A stretch of DNA of 64,000 bases from an uncultured Pseudomonadales bacterium (GCA_938036875.1 CALHVX010000029.1:1-64000); one strand, 5' to 3'. Shown: positions 19,096 through 29,152, counted from the stretch's first letter. Program-made: numbers and translations. The notes: a model not told the origin generated them from the letters alone.

Positions 19096-20280
19096 ATGAC
19101 CGCATCACCTCAATCTGATCTAAGCATAGAACCGGGGCATTTTGACCGGATAATCGACCGCACCGGCACCAGCGCGACCAAAGTTCAGAAATACGCGGGC
19201 CAAGATGTCCTACCGTTTTGGATTGCGGATATGGATTTCGAGACACCCGAATTCATCCACCAAGCCATAGCCAAACGGCTAGAGCATCCCATTTTAGGCT
19301 ACACGGATGTACCCAAGGCGCTTTACGCGCAAGCCTGCGATTGGCTGTTCAAAGCCCATGGCTGGCGGGTGCCCACGGAATGGTTGGTCTGGCTTCCTGG
19401 GGTTGTGCCCGGGCTGAACCTAGCAACTCGCGCCACCGTAGATACTGGCAGCCTGGTCCTACCGACCCCGGTGTATTACCCGTTCCGAGAGGTCGCTCAT
19501 AACCAAGGGGTGCCCAGTACCGAGCTACCCCTGGTGCGGCACAACAATCGGTGGATCATGGACCTCGATGCTATGGCCGAGCGGCTGCCCGCCGATGCCC
19601 AGACCTTGCTGTTGTGCAACCCACAAAACCCGACCGGTCGTGCTTACACAGTCCCAGAGCTGCAGGCGCTGATCCGGTTCTGTCAGAGTCACAACCTGAC
19701 CCTGTGTAGCGATGAGATTCACTCCCAGCTGCTATTGGATGAAACCGCAACACACACCCCCATCGCCAGCCTAGATTCAGATTTTGCCCAGCAAACCATA
19801 AGCCTGTACGCCCCAACCAAAACCTACAATATGCCAGGGCTAAGCAGCGCCTTTGCGGTGATCCCTAATGCAGACCTCAGGCAGCGCTTTCGAGATGCAC
19901 GTGCTGGCATGGTCTCAAGCCCCAGCGTGCTGGCTTACGCAGCAGCCAGCGCGGCCTTCACCTATGAGGGCAATTGGCGCCACGAGTTGTTGCGCTACCT
20001 AAGGTCGAATCACCAACAACTGCAAAACCTCATTGCCGCTGAACTGCCCGGCCGCGCCACACCCGTGGAGGCCACCTACCTAGCCTGGATGGATCTCACC
20101 GAGTTTGGCATTGAAGATATTCACGGCTATTTTCTAGAACAGGGGCTAGGCTTATCGGATGGTGCAGCCTTCGGCTTACCTGGGTTTGCCCGGTTTAATT
20201 TTGCCTGCCCTGCACCGGTACTAGAAAGAGGCCTAGAACGGTTGCAAACCGCACTACGACGGCTAGCAAAAGACCATTGA
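19096..20280 (+). CDS. PatB/MalY-family pyridoxal-5'-phosphate C-S lyase / aminotransferase
   Basis: LPFWIADMDFETPEFIHQAI, NPQNPTGRAYT, SDEIHSQLLL, APTKTYNMPGL. Confidence 0.88.
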   Translation: MTASPQSDLSIEPGHFDRIIDRTGTSATKVQKYAGQDVLPFWIADMDFETPEFIHQAIAKRLEHPILGYTDVPKALYAQACDWLFKAHGWRVPTEWLVWLPGVVPGLNLATRATVDTGSLVLPTPVYYPFREVAHNQGVPSTELPLVRHNNRWIMDLDAMAERLPADAQTLLLCNPQNPTGRAYTVPELQALIRFCQSHNLTLCSDEIHSQLLLDETATHTPIASLDSDFAQQTISLYAPTKTYNMPGLSSAFAVIPNADLRQRFRDARAGMVSSPSVLAYAAASAAFTYEGNWRHELLRYLRSNHQQLQNLIAAELPGRATPVEATYLAWMDLTEFGIEDIHGYFLEQGLGLSDGAAFGLPGFARFNFACPAPVLERGLERLQTALRRLAKDH

Positions 20281-20316
20281 AGTTGACCTAGGTTCTGGTA
20301 GGCTTTCTTGTTTGAT

Positions 20317-20337
20317 AGGCAGCTCGGGCTGCCTTTT
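20317..20337 (+). terminator. Rho-independent-like terminator between the C-S lyase gene and argD
   Basis: AGGCAGC-TCGG-GCTGCCT followed by TTT. Confidence 0.6.
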
Positions 20338-20415
20338 GCGTTTCTGGAAGTTTCCAAATCCAGCCAGGATAGCAACCGGCATTTCGCCTAGATTGACGAC
20401 AAAGGATCGGCCCTG

Positions 20416-21576
20416 ATGAGCCATTTAATGCAAACCTATAAACGCATGCCCGTGGCTTTTGCCCGTGGCGAGGGTGCCTATCTTGAGGACACTAACGGCA
20501 AGCGCTATTTCGATGCCTTGACCGGCATTGCGGTTTGCGGGCTGGGCCATGCCCACCCACGGCTTGCAGCAACCATTGCAGCTCAGGCCGGCAACCTGCT
20601 CCACACCTCCAATTTGTACGAGATACCTGAGCAAGAACGCTTGGCCAGCCGCTTATGTGAGCGGTCAGGGATGGAGCGCGTATTTTTCGCCAACTCTGGC
20701 GCGGAAGCCAACGAAGCGGCCATCAAGATTGCCCGTATCACGGGCAATCAACGTGGCATCAAACGCCCCACCATCATCGTACTCGACGACAGTTTTCACG
20801 GTCGCACTATGGCCACGCTAACGGCCACCGGTAACCGCAAAGTGCACGCGGGTTTTGAACCGCTGCTCACCGGTTTTGTGCGCGCACCGTTTAACAACGT
20901 TGAAGCCATCAAGCTGATCGCGGCGAACAACCCTGACGTGGTTGCCATCATGGCGGAGCCGGTACTCGGCGAAGGTGGCATTGTGATACCGAACCCAGGT
21001 TACCTTGCCGAGCTACGTCAGATTTGTGACGACAACAATTGGTTTTTGATGTTGGATGAGGTCCAAACGGGCAACGCACGCACTGGTCGCTACTTTGCCT
21101 ATCAACACGAAGACATACTGCCCGACGTGGTCACCACCGCTAAAGGTCTAGGCAACGGTCTACCTATTGGTGCTTGCTTGGCGCGCGGTGCCGCCGCTAC
21201 GGCCCTGCAACCGGGCAACCACGGTTCAACCTACGGCGGCAATCCGCTAGTTTGCGCTGTGGCCAATGCCGTGCTCGACGAAATCGACGAAAACCAGCTA
21301 GAGCAGCGCGCTGCCGAGTTGGGTGAGCGTATCCAAACCGGTTTGCGTGAAGCACTACGCGGCAACAACGCTGTGCTTGAAGTGCGCGGTAAAGGGTTGA
21401 TGCTAGCAGTTGAGCTACGTGAGCCCTGCGGGCACCTAGTGGGGCAAGCGCTGGAAGCCGGCCTGCTGATCAACGTGACCCAAGACAGCATCGTGCGCCT
21501 ACTGCCACCACTGATTTTAACCAACGAAGAAGCCGACGACTTGGTGGCGCGCGTCGCCGCTCTCATTCACGGCTAA
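20416..21576 (+). CDS. argD: Acetylornithine aminotransferase
   Basis: Class III aminotransferase: FFANSGAEANEAAIKIAR, LDEVQTGNARTG, TTAKGLGNGLPIGACLA; adjacent to argF. Confidence 0.9.
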   Translation: MSHLMQTYKRMPVAFARGEGAYLEDTNGKRYFDALTGIAVCGLGHAHPRLAATIAAQAGNLLHTSNLYEIPEQERLASRLCERSGMERVFFANSGAEANEAAIKIARITGNQRGIKRPTIIVLDDSFHGRTMATLTATGNRKVHAGFEPLLTGFVRAPFNNVEAIKLIAANNPDVVAIMAEPVLGEGGIVIPNPGYLAELRQICDDNNWFLMLDEVQTGNARTGRYFAYQHEDILPDVVTTAKGLGNGLPIGACLARGAAATALQPGNHGSTYGGNPLVCAVANAVLDEIDENQLEQRAAELGERIQTGLREALRGNNAVLEVRGKGLMLAVELREPCGHLVGQALEAGLLINVTQDSIVRLLPPLILTNEEADDLVARVAALIHG

Positions 21577-21591
21577 GTTGACCCACCTGCG

Positions 21592-22572
21592 ATGTCAAAA
21601 CCCATGCAAACAAAACAGACAAAAACACAGACAAAACGTGACTTTGTCACCCTACTCGACTGCTCACCAGAAGAGTTGAACCACATCATCACGCGCTCAC
21701 GCGACTGGCGCACCGCATTCAAGAACGAGCGCAACCCAAGCCTGCCCAACGCGCAAGAACGCTACGAGCCGCTGCGCGGTCGAACTGCAGGCCTGGTGCT
21801 TGAAGCCAACTCAACGCGCACCCGAGTAGGCTTCGAAGCAGGCATGCAGCAAATGGGTGGGCATGCTGTCATCTTAAAATCCGGTGATACCCAATTGGGC
21901 CGCGGTGAGCCGGTACGCGATATGGCGCGAGTCCTTTCTGAAATGCTGGACATCATTATCATCCGCACCTTAAGCCACGACATTGTGGAAGAGCTTGCCG
22001 AGTGGGCCAGCGTACCGGTGGTAAACGCGATGACCGATCGTTTTCACCCCTGCCAATTGTTGGCGGATGTGCAAACCTTTGAAGAGATGCGCGGACCCAT
22101 TAACGGCAAAACCGTCGCCTTTATTGGGGATGGCTACAACATGTGCCACTCCTACATAAATGCGGCCAAGCAATGGGGCTTCAACCTACGTATTGCTTGC
22201 CCAGAAGGCTTCGAGCCGGACCAAGAAGTGTTAGCTAGCGCGAGCAACTTCGTCCAAGTTTGTGAGAACGCGGCAACCGCGGTAGACGGAGTTGACCTAG
22301 TGGTGACCGACGTTTGGTCGTCTATGGGTCATGAAGCGGAGCAAGCTCAGCGCAATGCCAAATTTAAAGACTACCAAGTCAACGAGCAATTGCTTGAAGC
22401 GGCCAAACCGGACAGCTTGTTTATGCACTGCCTGCCAGCCCATCGGGGCGAAGAAATTAGTGAAACCTTGCTCGAAGATCCTCGCTCAGTGGTCTGGCAT
22501 GAAGCAGGAAATCGCTTACATAGCCAAAAAGCACTGGTGGAATTTTTGCTGTTAGGCCATACCAAGGTCTGA
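21592..22572 (+). CDS. argF: Ornithine carbamoyltransferase
   Basis: EANSTRTRVGFEAGM, HPCQLLADVQTFEE, MHCLPAHRGEEI. Confidence 0.93.
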   Translation: MSKPMQTKQTKTQTKRDFVTLLDCSPEELNHIITRSRDWRTAFKNERNPSLPNAQERYEPLRGRTAGLVLEANSTRTRVGFEAGMQQMGGHAVILKSGDTQLGRGEPVRDMARVLSEMLDIIIIRTLSHDIVEELAEWASVPVVNAMTDRFHPCQLLADVQTFEEMRGPINGKTVAFIGDGYNMCHSYINAAKQWGFNLRIACPEGFEPDQEVLASASNFVQVCENAATAVDGVDLVVTDVWSSMGHEAEQAQRNAKFKDYQVNEQLLEAAKPDSLFMHCLPAHRGEEISETLLEDPRSVVWHEAGNRLHSQKALVEFLLLGHTKV

Positions 22573-22580
22573 AGTAGAAG

Positions 22581-22599
22581 GCTCTAGCAACGCTAGAGC
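22581..22599. terminator. Perfect 8-bp hairpin GCTCTAGC-AAC-GCTAGAGC between convergent genes
   Basis: Inverted repeat read directly; no U tract, so termination is inferred. Confidence 0.45.
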
Positions 22600-22616
22600 T
22601 TGACCTAGGTCGCTAA

Positions 22617-25600
22617 CTAAAGTCGTAGCTCAGACAAGGGTTGCGGGCGATCAATGCCGTAGCCTTGAACGTAGTCCACTCCTATCTCACGCAGCTTTTC
22701 TAGCACCGCGTCGTTTTCGACAAATTCGGCGATGGTCTTCTTACCCATGTAGTGCCCAATCTCATTGATCGAACGCACCACCGCATAGTCACCAGGGTTG
22801 TCCACTATGTCGCGAACAAACACGCCGTCAATCTTGACGTAATCCACGGGCAGGTTGCGTAGGTAGGAATACGACGACAAACCGGTACCGAAGTCATCCA
22901 GTGAGAACTTACAACCAATGATCTTCATACGATTCATGAAATCGATGGCGTTGTCTAAGTTCGCTATCGCTGCGGTTTCTGTTATCTCAAAACAGATTTT
23001 GCCGGTTGGCGCTTGGGTTCGAGCAAACTGCTCTAACACAAAGTCTGGGAAGGTTTCATCGTTCACCGAGTGTCCGGAGACGTTGATGGAGAAGCCAGCA
23101 CACTTATCAAGCTCTGCTCGGTGCGAGGCAACCCAATCCATAACACGCGAGATCACCCAACGATCAACGGTACCCATACGGTTGTAGGTTTCAGCGGCTT
23201 GAATGAACTCGCTCGGTGGCATCATGTCACCCAACTCATCTTGCATGGTTAGCAAAATTTCGAAGTGATCGTTCATGCCGATGGCGTTGCTATTGCTGTT
23301 GGTATCCACCGGCGCAATACGCTGGCAATTCAACACCAAACGCTCATCATCCAACGCTTTGTCTAGCTGGGTTACCCACTCCATGATGCCGTGTCGCTGC
23401 ATCATGCGAGAATCGCCAAGCTCGTACTCTTGCATGCGGTTGCGCCCTGCATCTTTGGCTGAGTAACAAGCCTCATCTGCATGGCGCATTGCAACGTCAA
23501 CGCTTTCGGTTGACGCATCAACAAAGACCAGACCAATACTGGCAGACAGCGTATAGAAACGCTCTTCCCATTCAAACCGTTCTTCGCGTATTGCACCCAA
23601 GACCAGCTCGCTAGTATCGCGTGCAGCTTGGGTTTGCACATCGCGCAGCAACACACCGAACTCGTCCCCACCTAGCCGCGCAATATCACAGTCAAGATCG
23701 GTTAACTTACGGGTTAACGCATCACCAATTTGCTTCAGCAACTCATCACCGGCGGTATGCCCACTAGTGTTGTTAATAATTTTAAATTGATCCAAATCCA
23801 GATACAGCAGCGCATGCTGCATGTCACCATGCCGTGCACTGGCAATGGCGCTTTCAACACCGCGCTCAAACTCTTTGCGGTTAATCAGCTGGGTTAGGTC
23901 ATCGTGGCTGGCTTGATAGGCAAGCTGCGAGTGCATGTTTTCCAACATGCGCTGGCTAGCTCGCTCCATCAGCGGTAGATCGTAGTCATCAAGCAGCGTG
24001 ATCTGACCTTGGTGCAAACCATCACCCAACTCTTTGAGCGACAGCTCGCGAGTCTTGATCCCTTTGCGGTTGACCAAAACAAAGTTGCTCGACTCATCGC
24101 CAACGTAGGCCACAGTAAGAATCAATGGTCGCCCTTGGGAATCGCTGGTTGCCAGCCACTCCCCGACTTGGATTCGTCGAGCTCGCTCTACGGCTTTGGC
24201 CCAACTCTCGCGAACATTCGCATCATCGGTTTGCAACTCCGGATTGGAATCCGGCAGCAATCCATCTAAGCCTAAAGCAGTAGCCGTAGTGCCTTCAGGA
24301 ATCTGGGAAAAAGTCACCGGGCTCTTGTGACCAGCAGTATCGCCAACTAAGGCAGACGACAGCTTCATGATCAATGGCGTGCGTTTGCTTGGGTCAAACG
24401 AGATGCCGTTCAACCCGGATACAACGCCTTTGAGCAGCTTGTCCGGATCTTCATAGGCTTCATCACCAGGCTCAACTTTACCGCTGAGCTGGTCAATCAC
24501 TTTATCTACCGTTGCTAGGTTGTCACGCCACTCGTTGCTGTCTTGGCCACGTCGCAAATGCGTGTGCACCAACAAGTTGCGCCAGCCAGGATTCAGCAGT
24601 TGCAGCGCCAACTCCGGTACTTCTTTACCTTCCAGGCGTTCGCTGATCTCGTCTACTACCGCGCGTCGAGCGCGCGCTAGCTTCTGTTGTCCTTCGCTGG
24701 CACGAACCGTGCGTTCAACGTTACCGCGATAAGCGCGGGTTTGACGGTCAACCAGTGGATTGAGTTCATCCACCACTTCATCAAATACTTCTGGGTTGGA
24801 ATCGAACTCGGTAACAACCCGCTCTAACAGCTCATCAACTTTGCGGCCAACCTCACGATCGATCCCGTCTTTACTGTCGCGCGCGTTACCCAACCTGGCC
24901 AGTTGGTTCAACATTCTGACCGCGCTGTGGGGCTCGTTCGGGTCGTGCTCTAAAAATTCTCGATCTCGCGTTGCTAACTTGTGCAAGGTTAGCTCCAGAC
25001 GCTGAATCCATTGGCGGATCCCGTCTGTGATGAGCTGGTCATCGCGAAGCGAACCAACTAGCCCACCCATGACATCTAGGGTGTCGAAATCTTCTTCTGA
25101 AAATGACTTATCGCCATGCTGCTTGTGCAACACCTCCATCAGTCGAGGCTTTAGCCCGCCGCCTGATATAGGTTGATCACCCACCTCGTTTTCGATCACT
25201 GCCATCGCCTGCAGGATCTCGGCCTCATCAAACAACTCATGCTCTGGCGTATCTTGGGTTGCCAGCATCGGGTCGCGCTTGCCGGTGACGGCTTCGCGGG
25301 TAACGCGATTCACATTCAAGATATTGCGCGCGGTGGATACCGCTTGCGGGGTACCACCCACTTCATCAAAAGGGTTATAGCCGGGTTTATTGGTATGTAT
25401 GCCATCCGCAGCCAGCGCCGCTTCGCGAACGGCCGTGTCCATCTCTTGGTAGACCTGAGGTTCAACCCGCACGCCACTGGTAGAGCGCCGAATCTGACCT
25501 TGCACCAAGGCTTCGCGCAAATCTTCTAACGACGGGAAGGCACCCGACTCTTCTAGCAATTGGTTTAACGCAGCGTAGATGTTGCCCAGCACCGGCATCA

Positions 25601-26771
25601 TGGCTAACTCAAAACTTTCAAACAGCTCGCGGCGCACCTGACGACGCAAACTTAAAGGTTTAACCGACTCTTCAAACGCCCAGCAAATGGAGGATGGTCC
25701 AACCGGAACAACGTCTTTATGCCCCCAAGGCTTAGCAATCAGGCCAAGCTGGGCGCGCACATCAAGCAGTGCATCGTTGTAGCGATTTTCTGCTTTGGAG
25801 ATGATCTCTGCCATAGCCAACCACTCTTCGAACTCGTCGTTATCAACCAATTCAAGTTTTGTGGTGTTGCCTGACTCCCGGCGCCGTCGACGCTCCAACA
25901 TGTCATCAAGATCTGACACGTTTTCGATTTGCGACAACACCGCTTCGGTGAATTTCTCGCGCAGCGTGGCTTCTTCTTTCTCGATGACATCGAGACCTTC
26001 GAAGTACATCATCTGCATAGCGTTGGTGCCCGCATCTCGGGCTTTGGTCAACAGTTCGTTTTGTACATTGGCAAACATCTGGTTGCAGATGCGTTGCAAG
26101 GCACGCTGGCACACCCGGTAAACCCGGTGTCGCAACTCGGCCGCTTGCTCCTCGGTTAGCCGGCGATCGCGCAGGAATTTTTCTGGCAAGGTATCCGTTT
26201 GCTTAGCCGCGCCTTTCTTTTTTCCTGACGCCTTGCTGCCCGGGCCTTTTTTCGCTTTGGCTGAGGGCTTGGCTGCACCGTTAGCTTTGGCCCCAGCCGG
26301 AGCCGCTTCTACACCACCGGCACCACCGGCTGACGTTGTCACGGGCGTTGTGTTGTCCGGCAGCGGGGATTCTTCTAGGTAGTGCCCCTCGTCTTCCTCG
26401 TGCTCCTCTTCCTCTTCGTCGAGCACGGCCATCCCGGAGGCGGCCGAAAACTTCATCAGCGCTTGCTGTGCTTCGTCGGGCAAACCCGTTTGAAAACGCA
26501 CACCAATGCCACCACCTCCGTCCAGCAAACGCGCAACAATCGCTTGCGTGCGAAAGTGCTGTTGTCCTTCGGGGGTAGCAACAGAAAAATGCAGGGCTAA
26601 CAAGTCCGCGGGCTTAACCATCTCGCTAAGGCGCTGGTTGCCGTTGGCGGCAGTAAGCAACATACCTTCCGGACAGAAATCCCGGATATTACACAGCCAA
26701 GAGCGCCCTTCCGGTGGGTGCACCAAAGCTGATATCGATATAGGTTGCCGTGAATGGCGGCGACGTTCCAA
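22617..26771 (-). CDS. PilZ-DUF1631-GGDEF-EAL cyclic-di-GMP protein
   Basis: N-terminal MERRRHSRQPISI PilZ-like; long DUF1631-like helical region; RLGGDEFGVLL; EAL signatures FEITETAAI, LDDFGTGLSSYSYLRNLPVDYVKIDG, QGYGIDRPQPL. Confidence 0.85.
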   Translation of the reverse strand: MERRRHSRQPISISALVHPPEGRSWLCNIRDFCPEGMLLTAANGNQRLSEMVKPADLLALHFSVATPEGQQHFRTQAIVARLLDGGGGIGVRFQTGLPDEAQQALMKFSAASGMAVLDEEEEEHEEDEGHYLEESPLPDNTTPVTTSAGGAGGVEAAPAGAKANGAAKPSAKAKKGPGSKASGKKKGAAKQTDTLPEKFLRDRRLTEEQAAELRHRVYRVCQRALQRICNQMFANVQNELLTKARDAGTNAMQMMYFEGLDVIEKEEATLREKFTEAVLSQIENVSDLDDMLERRRRRESGNTTKLELVDNDEFEEWLAMAEIISKAENRYNDALLDVRAQLGLIAKPWGHKDVVPVGPSSICWAFEESVKPLSLRRQVRRELFESFELAMMPVLGNIYAALNQLLEESGAFPSLEDLREALVQGQIRRSTSGVRVEPQVYQEMDTAVREAALAADGIHTNKPGYNPFDEVGGTPQAVSTARNILNVNRVTREAVTGKRDPMLATQDTPEHELFDEAEILQAMAVIENEVGDQPISGGGLKPRLMEVLHKQHGDKSFSEEDFDTLDVMGGLVGSLRDDQLITDGIRQWIQRLELTLHKLATRDREFLEHDPNEPHSAVRMLNQLARLGNARDSKDGIDREVGRKVDELLERVVTEFDSNPEVFDEVVDELNPLVDRQTRAYRGNVERTVRASEGQQKLARARRAVVDEISERLEGKEVPELALQLLNPGWRNLLVHTHLRRGQDSNEWRDNLATVDKVIDQLSGKVEPGDEAYEDPDKLLKGVVSGLNGISFDPSKRTPLIMKLSSALVGDTAGHKSPVTFSQIPEGTTATALGLDGLLPDSNPELQTDDANVRESWAKAVERARRIQVGEWLATSDSQGRPLILTVAYVGDESSNFVLVNRKGIKTRELSLKELGDGLHQGQITLLDDYDLPLMERASQRMLENMHSQLAYQASHDDLTQLINRKEFERGVESAIASARHGDMQHALLYLDLDQFKIINNTSGHTAGDELLKQIGDALTRKLTDLDCDIARLGGDEFGVLLRDVQTQAARDTSELVLGAIREERFEWEERFYTLSASIGLVFVDASTESVDVAMRHADEACYSAKDAGRNRMQEYELGDSRMMQRHGIMEWVTQLDKALDDERLVLNCQRIAPVDTNSNSNAIGMNDHFEILLTMQDELGDMMPPSEFIQAAETYNRMGTVDRWVISRVMDWVASHRAELDKCAGFSINVSGHSVNDETFPDFVLEQFARTQAPTGKICFEITETAAIANLDNAIDFMNRMKIIGCKFSLDDFGTGLSSYSYLRNLPVDYVKIDGVFVRDIVDNPGDYAVVRSINEIGHYMGKKTIAEFVENDAVLEKLREIGVDYVQGYGIDRPQPLSELRL

Positions 26772-26923
26772 AGGTAACTATTCCGTCCTGGAAGTTTGGC
26801 AAAACATTACCTGAAAGCGGTCTACGGGTCACCTCGGTGAGCGTAGTCACTTCGCAAATTCAGCAGTTTGGTCCGATCATCGTAGTCGAGATCTTGGCGC
26901 GCTCGGTTAGAGCGTGATCTTTG

Positions 26924-28417
26924 TCACGTTCGCGCACGAGTTACCGCTGCTTGCCAACCGGTTAACAGCGCCTCGCGCCGGTCTGCCGCCATGCTCGCCG
27001 GCCAAGCCTGCTCCTGAACCCAAAGGGAAGCTACCTGCTCGATGGACTCAAGCGACCCGCTACCCAAGGCCGCCAACATGGCCGCACCTAGCGCGGTTGT
27101 CTCGGTTACCTGGGGACGCTGTACCTCACGGTCAATGATGTCCGCCAGAAACTGGCAAAACCATTGGTTAACCACCATGCCGCCATCCACACGTAACGCA
27201 GAGACCTGGGCGCCGTCGTCGTGCATGGCGCGCAGCAAATCATCGGTTTGATACACAATGCTGGCCAGGGTTGCGGTCACCAACTCTTTAGCGGTGGTAG
27301 CCAAGGTCATTCCACAAACCAAGCCGCGCGCATGCGGGTCCCAGTAAGGGGCACCCAAACCCGTAAATGCTGGTACCAGATATACCCCTTGAGTATCACC
27401 ATCAATGCTCTGGGCGATCTGCTCCGTATCTGCTGCGGAGCTCACCAACCCCATCGCGTCTCGCAACCACTTAACCGCCACTCCAGCGGCAAATACACTG
27501 CCTTCCAAAGCGTAGCTGGGTTGACCTTGCAACCGATAGGCAACCGTTGTTAGCAATTGGTTGGAAGAGTTCAAACGGGTGGCGCCAGTGTGGGTCATGG
27601 CAAAACAACCGGTGCCGTAAGTACATTTCGTCATACCCGGCTGCACGCAAGCTTGACCAACCAAAGCCGCTTGCTGATCACCGGCGACGCCATTGATCGG
27701 AATCGGCTCGCCAAACCATTGGGCATCCGCCACACCAAAATGGTCTGCGCTATCCAGCACCTCAGGCAACATGGTCGCCGGCACCTGAAACTGCGCCAAC
27801 AACTCTGGGCTCCAACATTGCTGATCGATATCAAACAGCATGGTTCGGGATGCATTAGTGGCGTCGGTTACATGACGCGCACCGCCGGTGAGCCGCCAGA
27901 TCAAATAGCTGTCGACGGTACCAAAGCAAAGCTCGCCAGCGGTCGCCCGTGCTTGGTTATTCCCTTGTTGCAGTAGCCACTCGAGCTTGGTTGCAGAAAA
28001 ATAGGGGTCAACCAGCAAACCGGTCAGCTCGGTGATCCGAGCGGCAGCGGCGGTTTCGCGTAGCGCTGCACAACGATCGGCCCCTCGCCGGTCTTGCCAG
28101 ACAATGGCCGGATACACACAAGCGTTGCTCGCCCGCTCCCAAACCAAGGTGGTTTCACGCTGGTTGGTGATCCCGATCGAGGTAATCTCGGCGGCCGTGA
28201 TACCGGCGGCAGCTATGGCATCTCGACCTGCGGCTAGGGTGGTTTGCCAGATCACTTCTGGGTCTTGCTCAACCCAGCCATCTCGAGGCAACTGGCTATC
28301 AAACTCGTGCTGGCCACGGGCCAGCTCTTGGCCCTTATTGTCGAACAATATTGCCCGACTGCTGGAAGTGCCCTGATCTAGCGCCATAAATATTGTCATT
28401 GTTTTTTCTGTTCCCAT
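26924..28417 (-). CDS. glpK: Glycerol kinase
   Basis: ALDQGTSSSRAILFD, GITNQRETTLVWER, AGDQQAALVGQ, DGGMVVNQWFCQFLADI. Confidence 0.95.
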   Translation of the reverse strand: MGTEKTMTIFMALDQGTSSSRAILFDNKGQELARGQHEFDSQLPRDGWVEQDPEVIWQTTLAAGRDAIAAAGITAAEITSIGITNQRETTLVWERASNACVYPAIVWQDRRGADRCAALRETAAAARITELTGLLVDPYFSATKLEWLLQQGNNQARATAGELCFGTVDSYLIWRLTGGARHVTDATNASRTMLFDIDQQCWSPELLAQFQVPATMLPEVLDSADHFGVADAQWFGEPIPINGVAGDQQAALVGQACVQPGMTKCTYGTGCFAMTHTGATRLNSSNQLLTTVAYRLQGQPSYALEGSVFAAGVAVKWLRDAMGLVSSAADTEQIAQSIDGDTQGVYLVPAFTGLGAPYWDPHARGLVCGMTLATTAKELVTATLASIVYQTDDLLRAMHDDGAQVSALRVDGGMVVNQWFCQFLADIIDREVQRPQVTETTALGAAMLAALGSGSLESIEQVASLWVQEQAWPASMAADRREALLTGWQAAVTRART

Positions 28418-28480
28418 TCATCGTTGGCTATTCCCAGGGCCTTAAATTGCCACATCAGCCTCCTCAAGGGGGCAAAAAAG

Positions 28481-28489
28481 TTATCCACA
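28481..28489 (+). promoter_or_regulatory. Consensus DnaA box TTATCCACA upstream of nrdAB
   Basis: Exact match to TTATNCACA. Confidence 0.6.
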
Positions 28490-28560
28490 GACAATTCACA
28501 GGCTAATCACAAGATACAGGCGGGTTTTCCACGCTCTCACCTATTGCAATGCGAGGGAGC

Positions 28561-28606
28561 GAGCATTATCTTGTGTGCCCGTTTGGTGAAACCCTATATA
28601 TAGGGT
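28561..28606 (+). promoter_or_regulatory. Pair of NrdR-box-like sites overlapping a candidate nrdAB promoter
   Basis: Box 1 GAGCATTATCTTGTGT (28561-28576), box 2 ACCCTATATATAGGGT (28591-28606), 30 bp start to start; consensus acaCwAtATaTwGtgt. Confidence 0.75.
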
Positions 28607-28719
28607 TAAGCAGTCGCCAAGGGCACTAGATGTGTCATTTGCCTATCAAAAAGAGAAAGACAATTGATAGATGATAAATGGGGCATTTTTAGTCAAATTA
28701 CTAGGCAGAGAGGCTCGAA

Positions 28720-28848
28720 ATGATCCCAATTGCCGACGTTGACGCACCGGATTTTGATCGGTCGGACAGCAGACCATTAGCAAAACGACCGAAAGAGACA
28801 AGCAAGAAAGAAACAAGAAACAAGAAACAAGAGACAAGAGACAAATAG
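28720..28848 (+). CDS. Candidate 42-aa small ORF in the nrdA leader
   Basis: MIPIADVDAPDFDRSDSRPLAKRPKETSKKETRNKKQETRDK*; AGAGAGG SD-like element about 6 nt upstream; no homology known to me. Confidence 0.25.
   Translation: MIPIADVDAPDFDRSDSRPLAKRPKETSKKETRNKKQETRDK
28811..28845 (+). repeat. Heptanucleotide tandem repeat (AAACAAG)x3-(AGACAAG/A)x2
   Basis: Read directly, five 7-nt units. Confidence 0.85.
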
Positions 28849-29152
28849 AAAAATAGACAGACCAAAAAGAGAGAGCGCAGCAGTCACTAAGCGCCAAAGT
28901 ACGACACCGTTAAACGGCTAAACGGTTAAACCAGTCCGTAGGCACTGTTAACCAGGGGGGGAGCAGCGGCTACAACTCAGACCAGGATAGGACCGCCTAG
29001 TAGAGGTGAGGCTTGGTCAGAAACAGGTTTACTGCAACTTAGGCGAACCACCTAAAGCGCAAAAAGATACGCAGGACTAAATCCCAGGCAGGACGCCACC
29101 AGTGCAGGTTCAATCAAGGCACTTGTTCGCTTAATGCGGGTTTTAGGAACGA

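Noticed and set aside
22602-22611. 10-bp palindrome GACCTAGGTC after argF
   Set aside because: Short, related strings occur elsewhere (near 20285), and there is no positional logic beyond the adjacent hairpin.
28646-28897. 83-aa minus-strand ORF in the nrdA leader
   Set aside because: Its sequence (SFWSVYFSICLLSLVSCFLFLSCLS) is the complement of the purine-rich repeat tract; no SD and no plausible protein features.
28944-28997. Cobalamin riboswitch in the nrdA leader
   Set aside because: Only loose similarity to a CACTGT element and a B12-box-like string with insertions; the GGGAA/GGTG core is not present. Kept only as a test within the leader finding.
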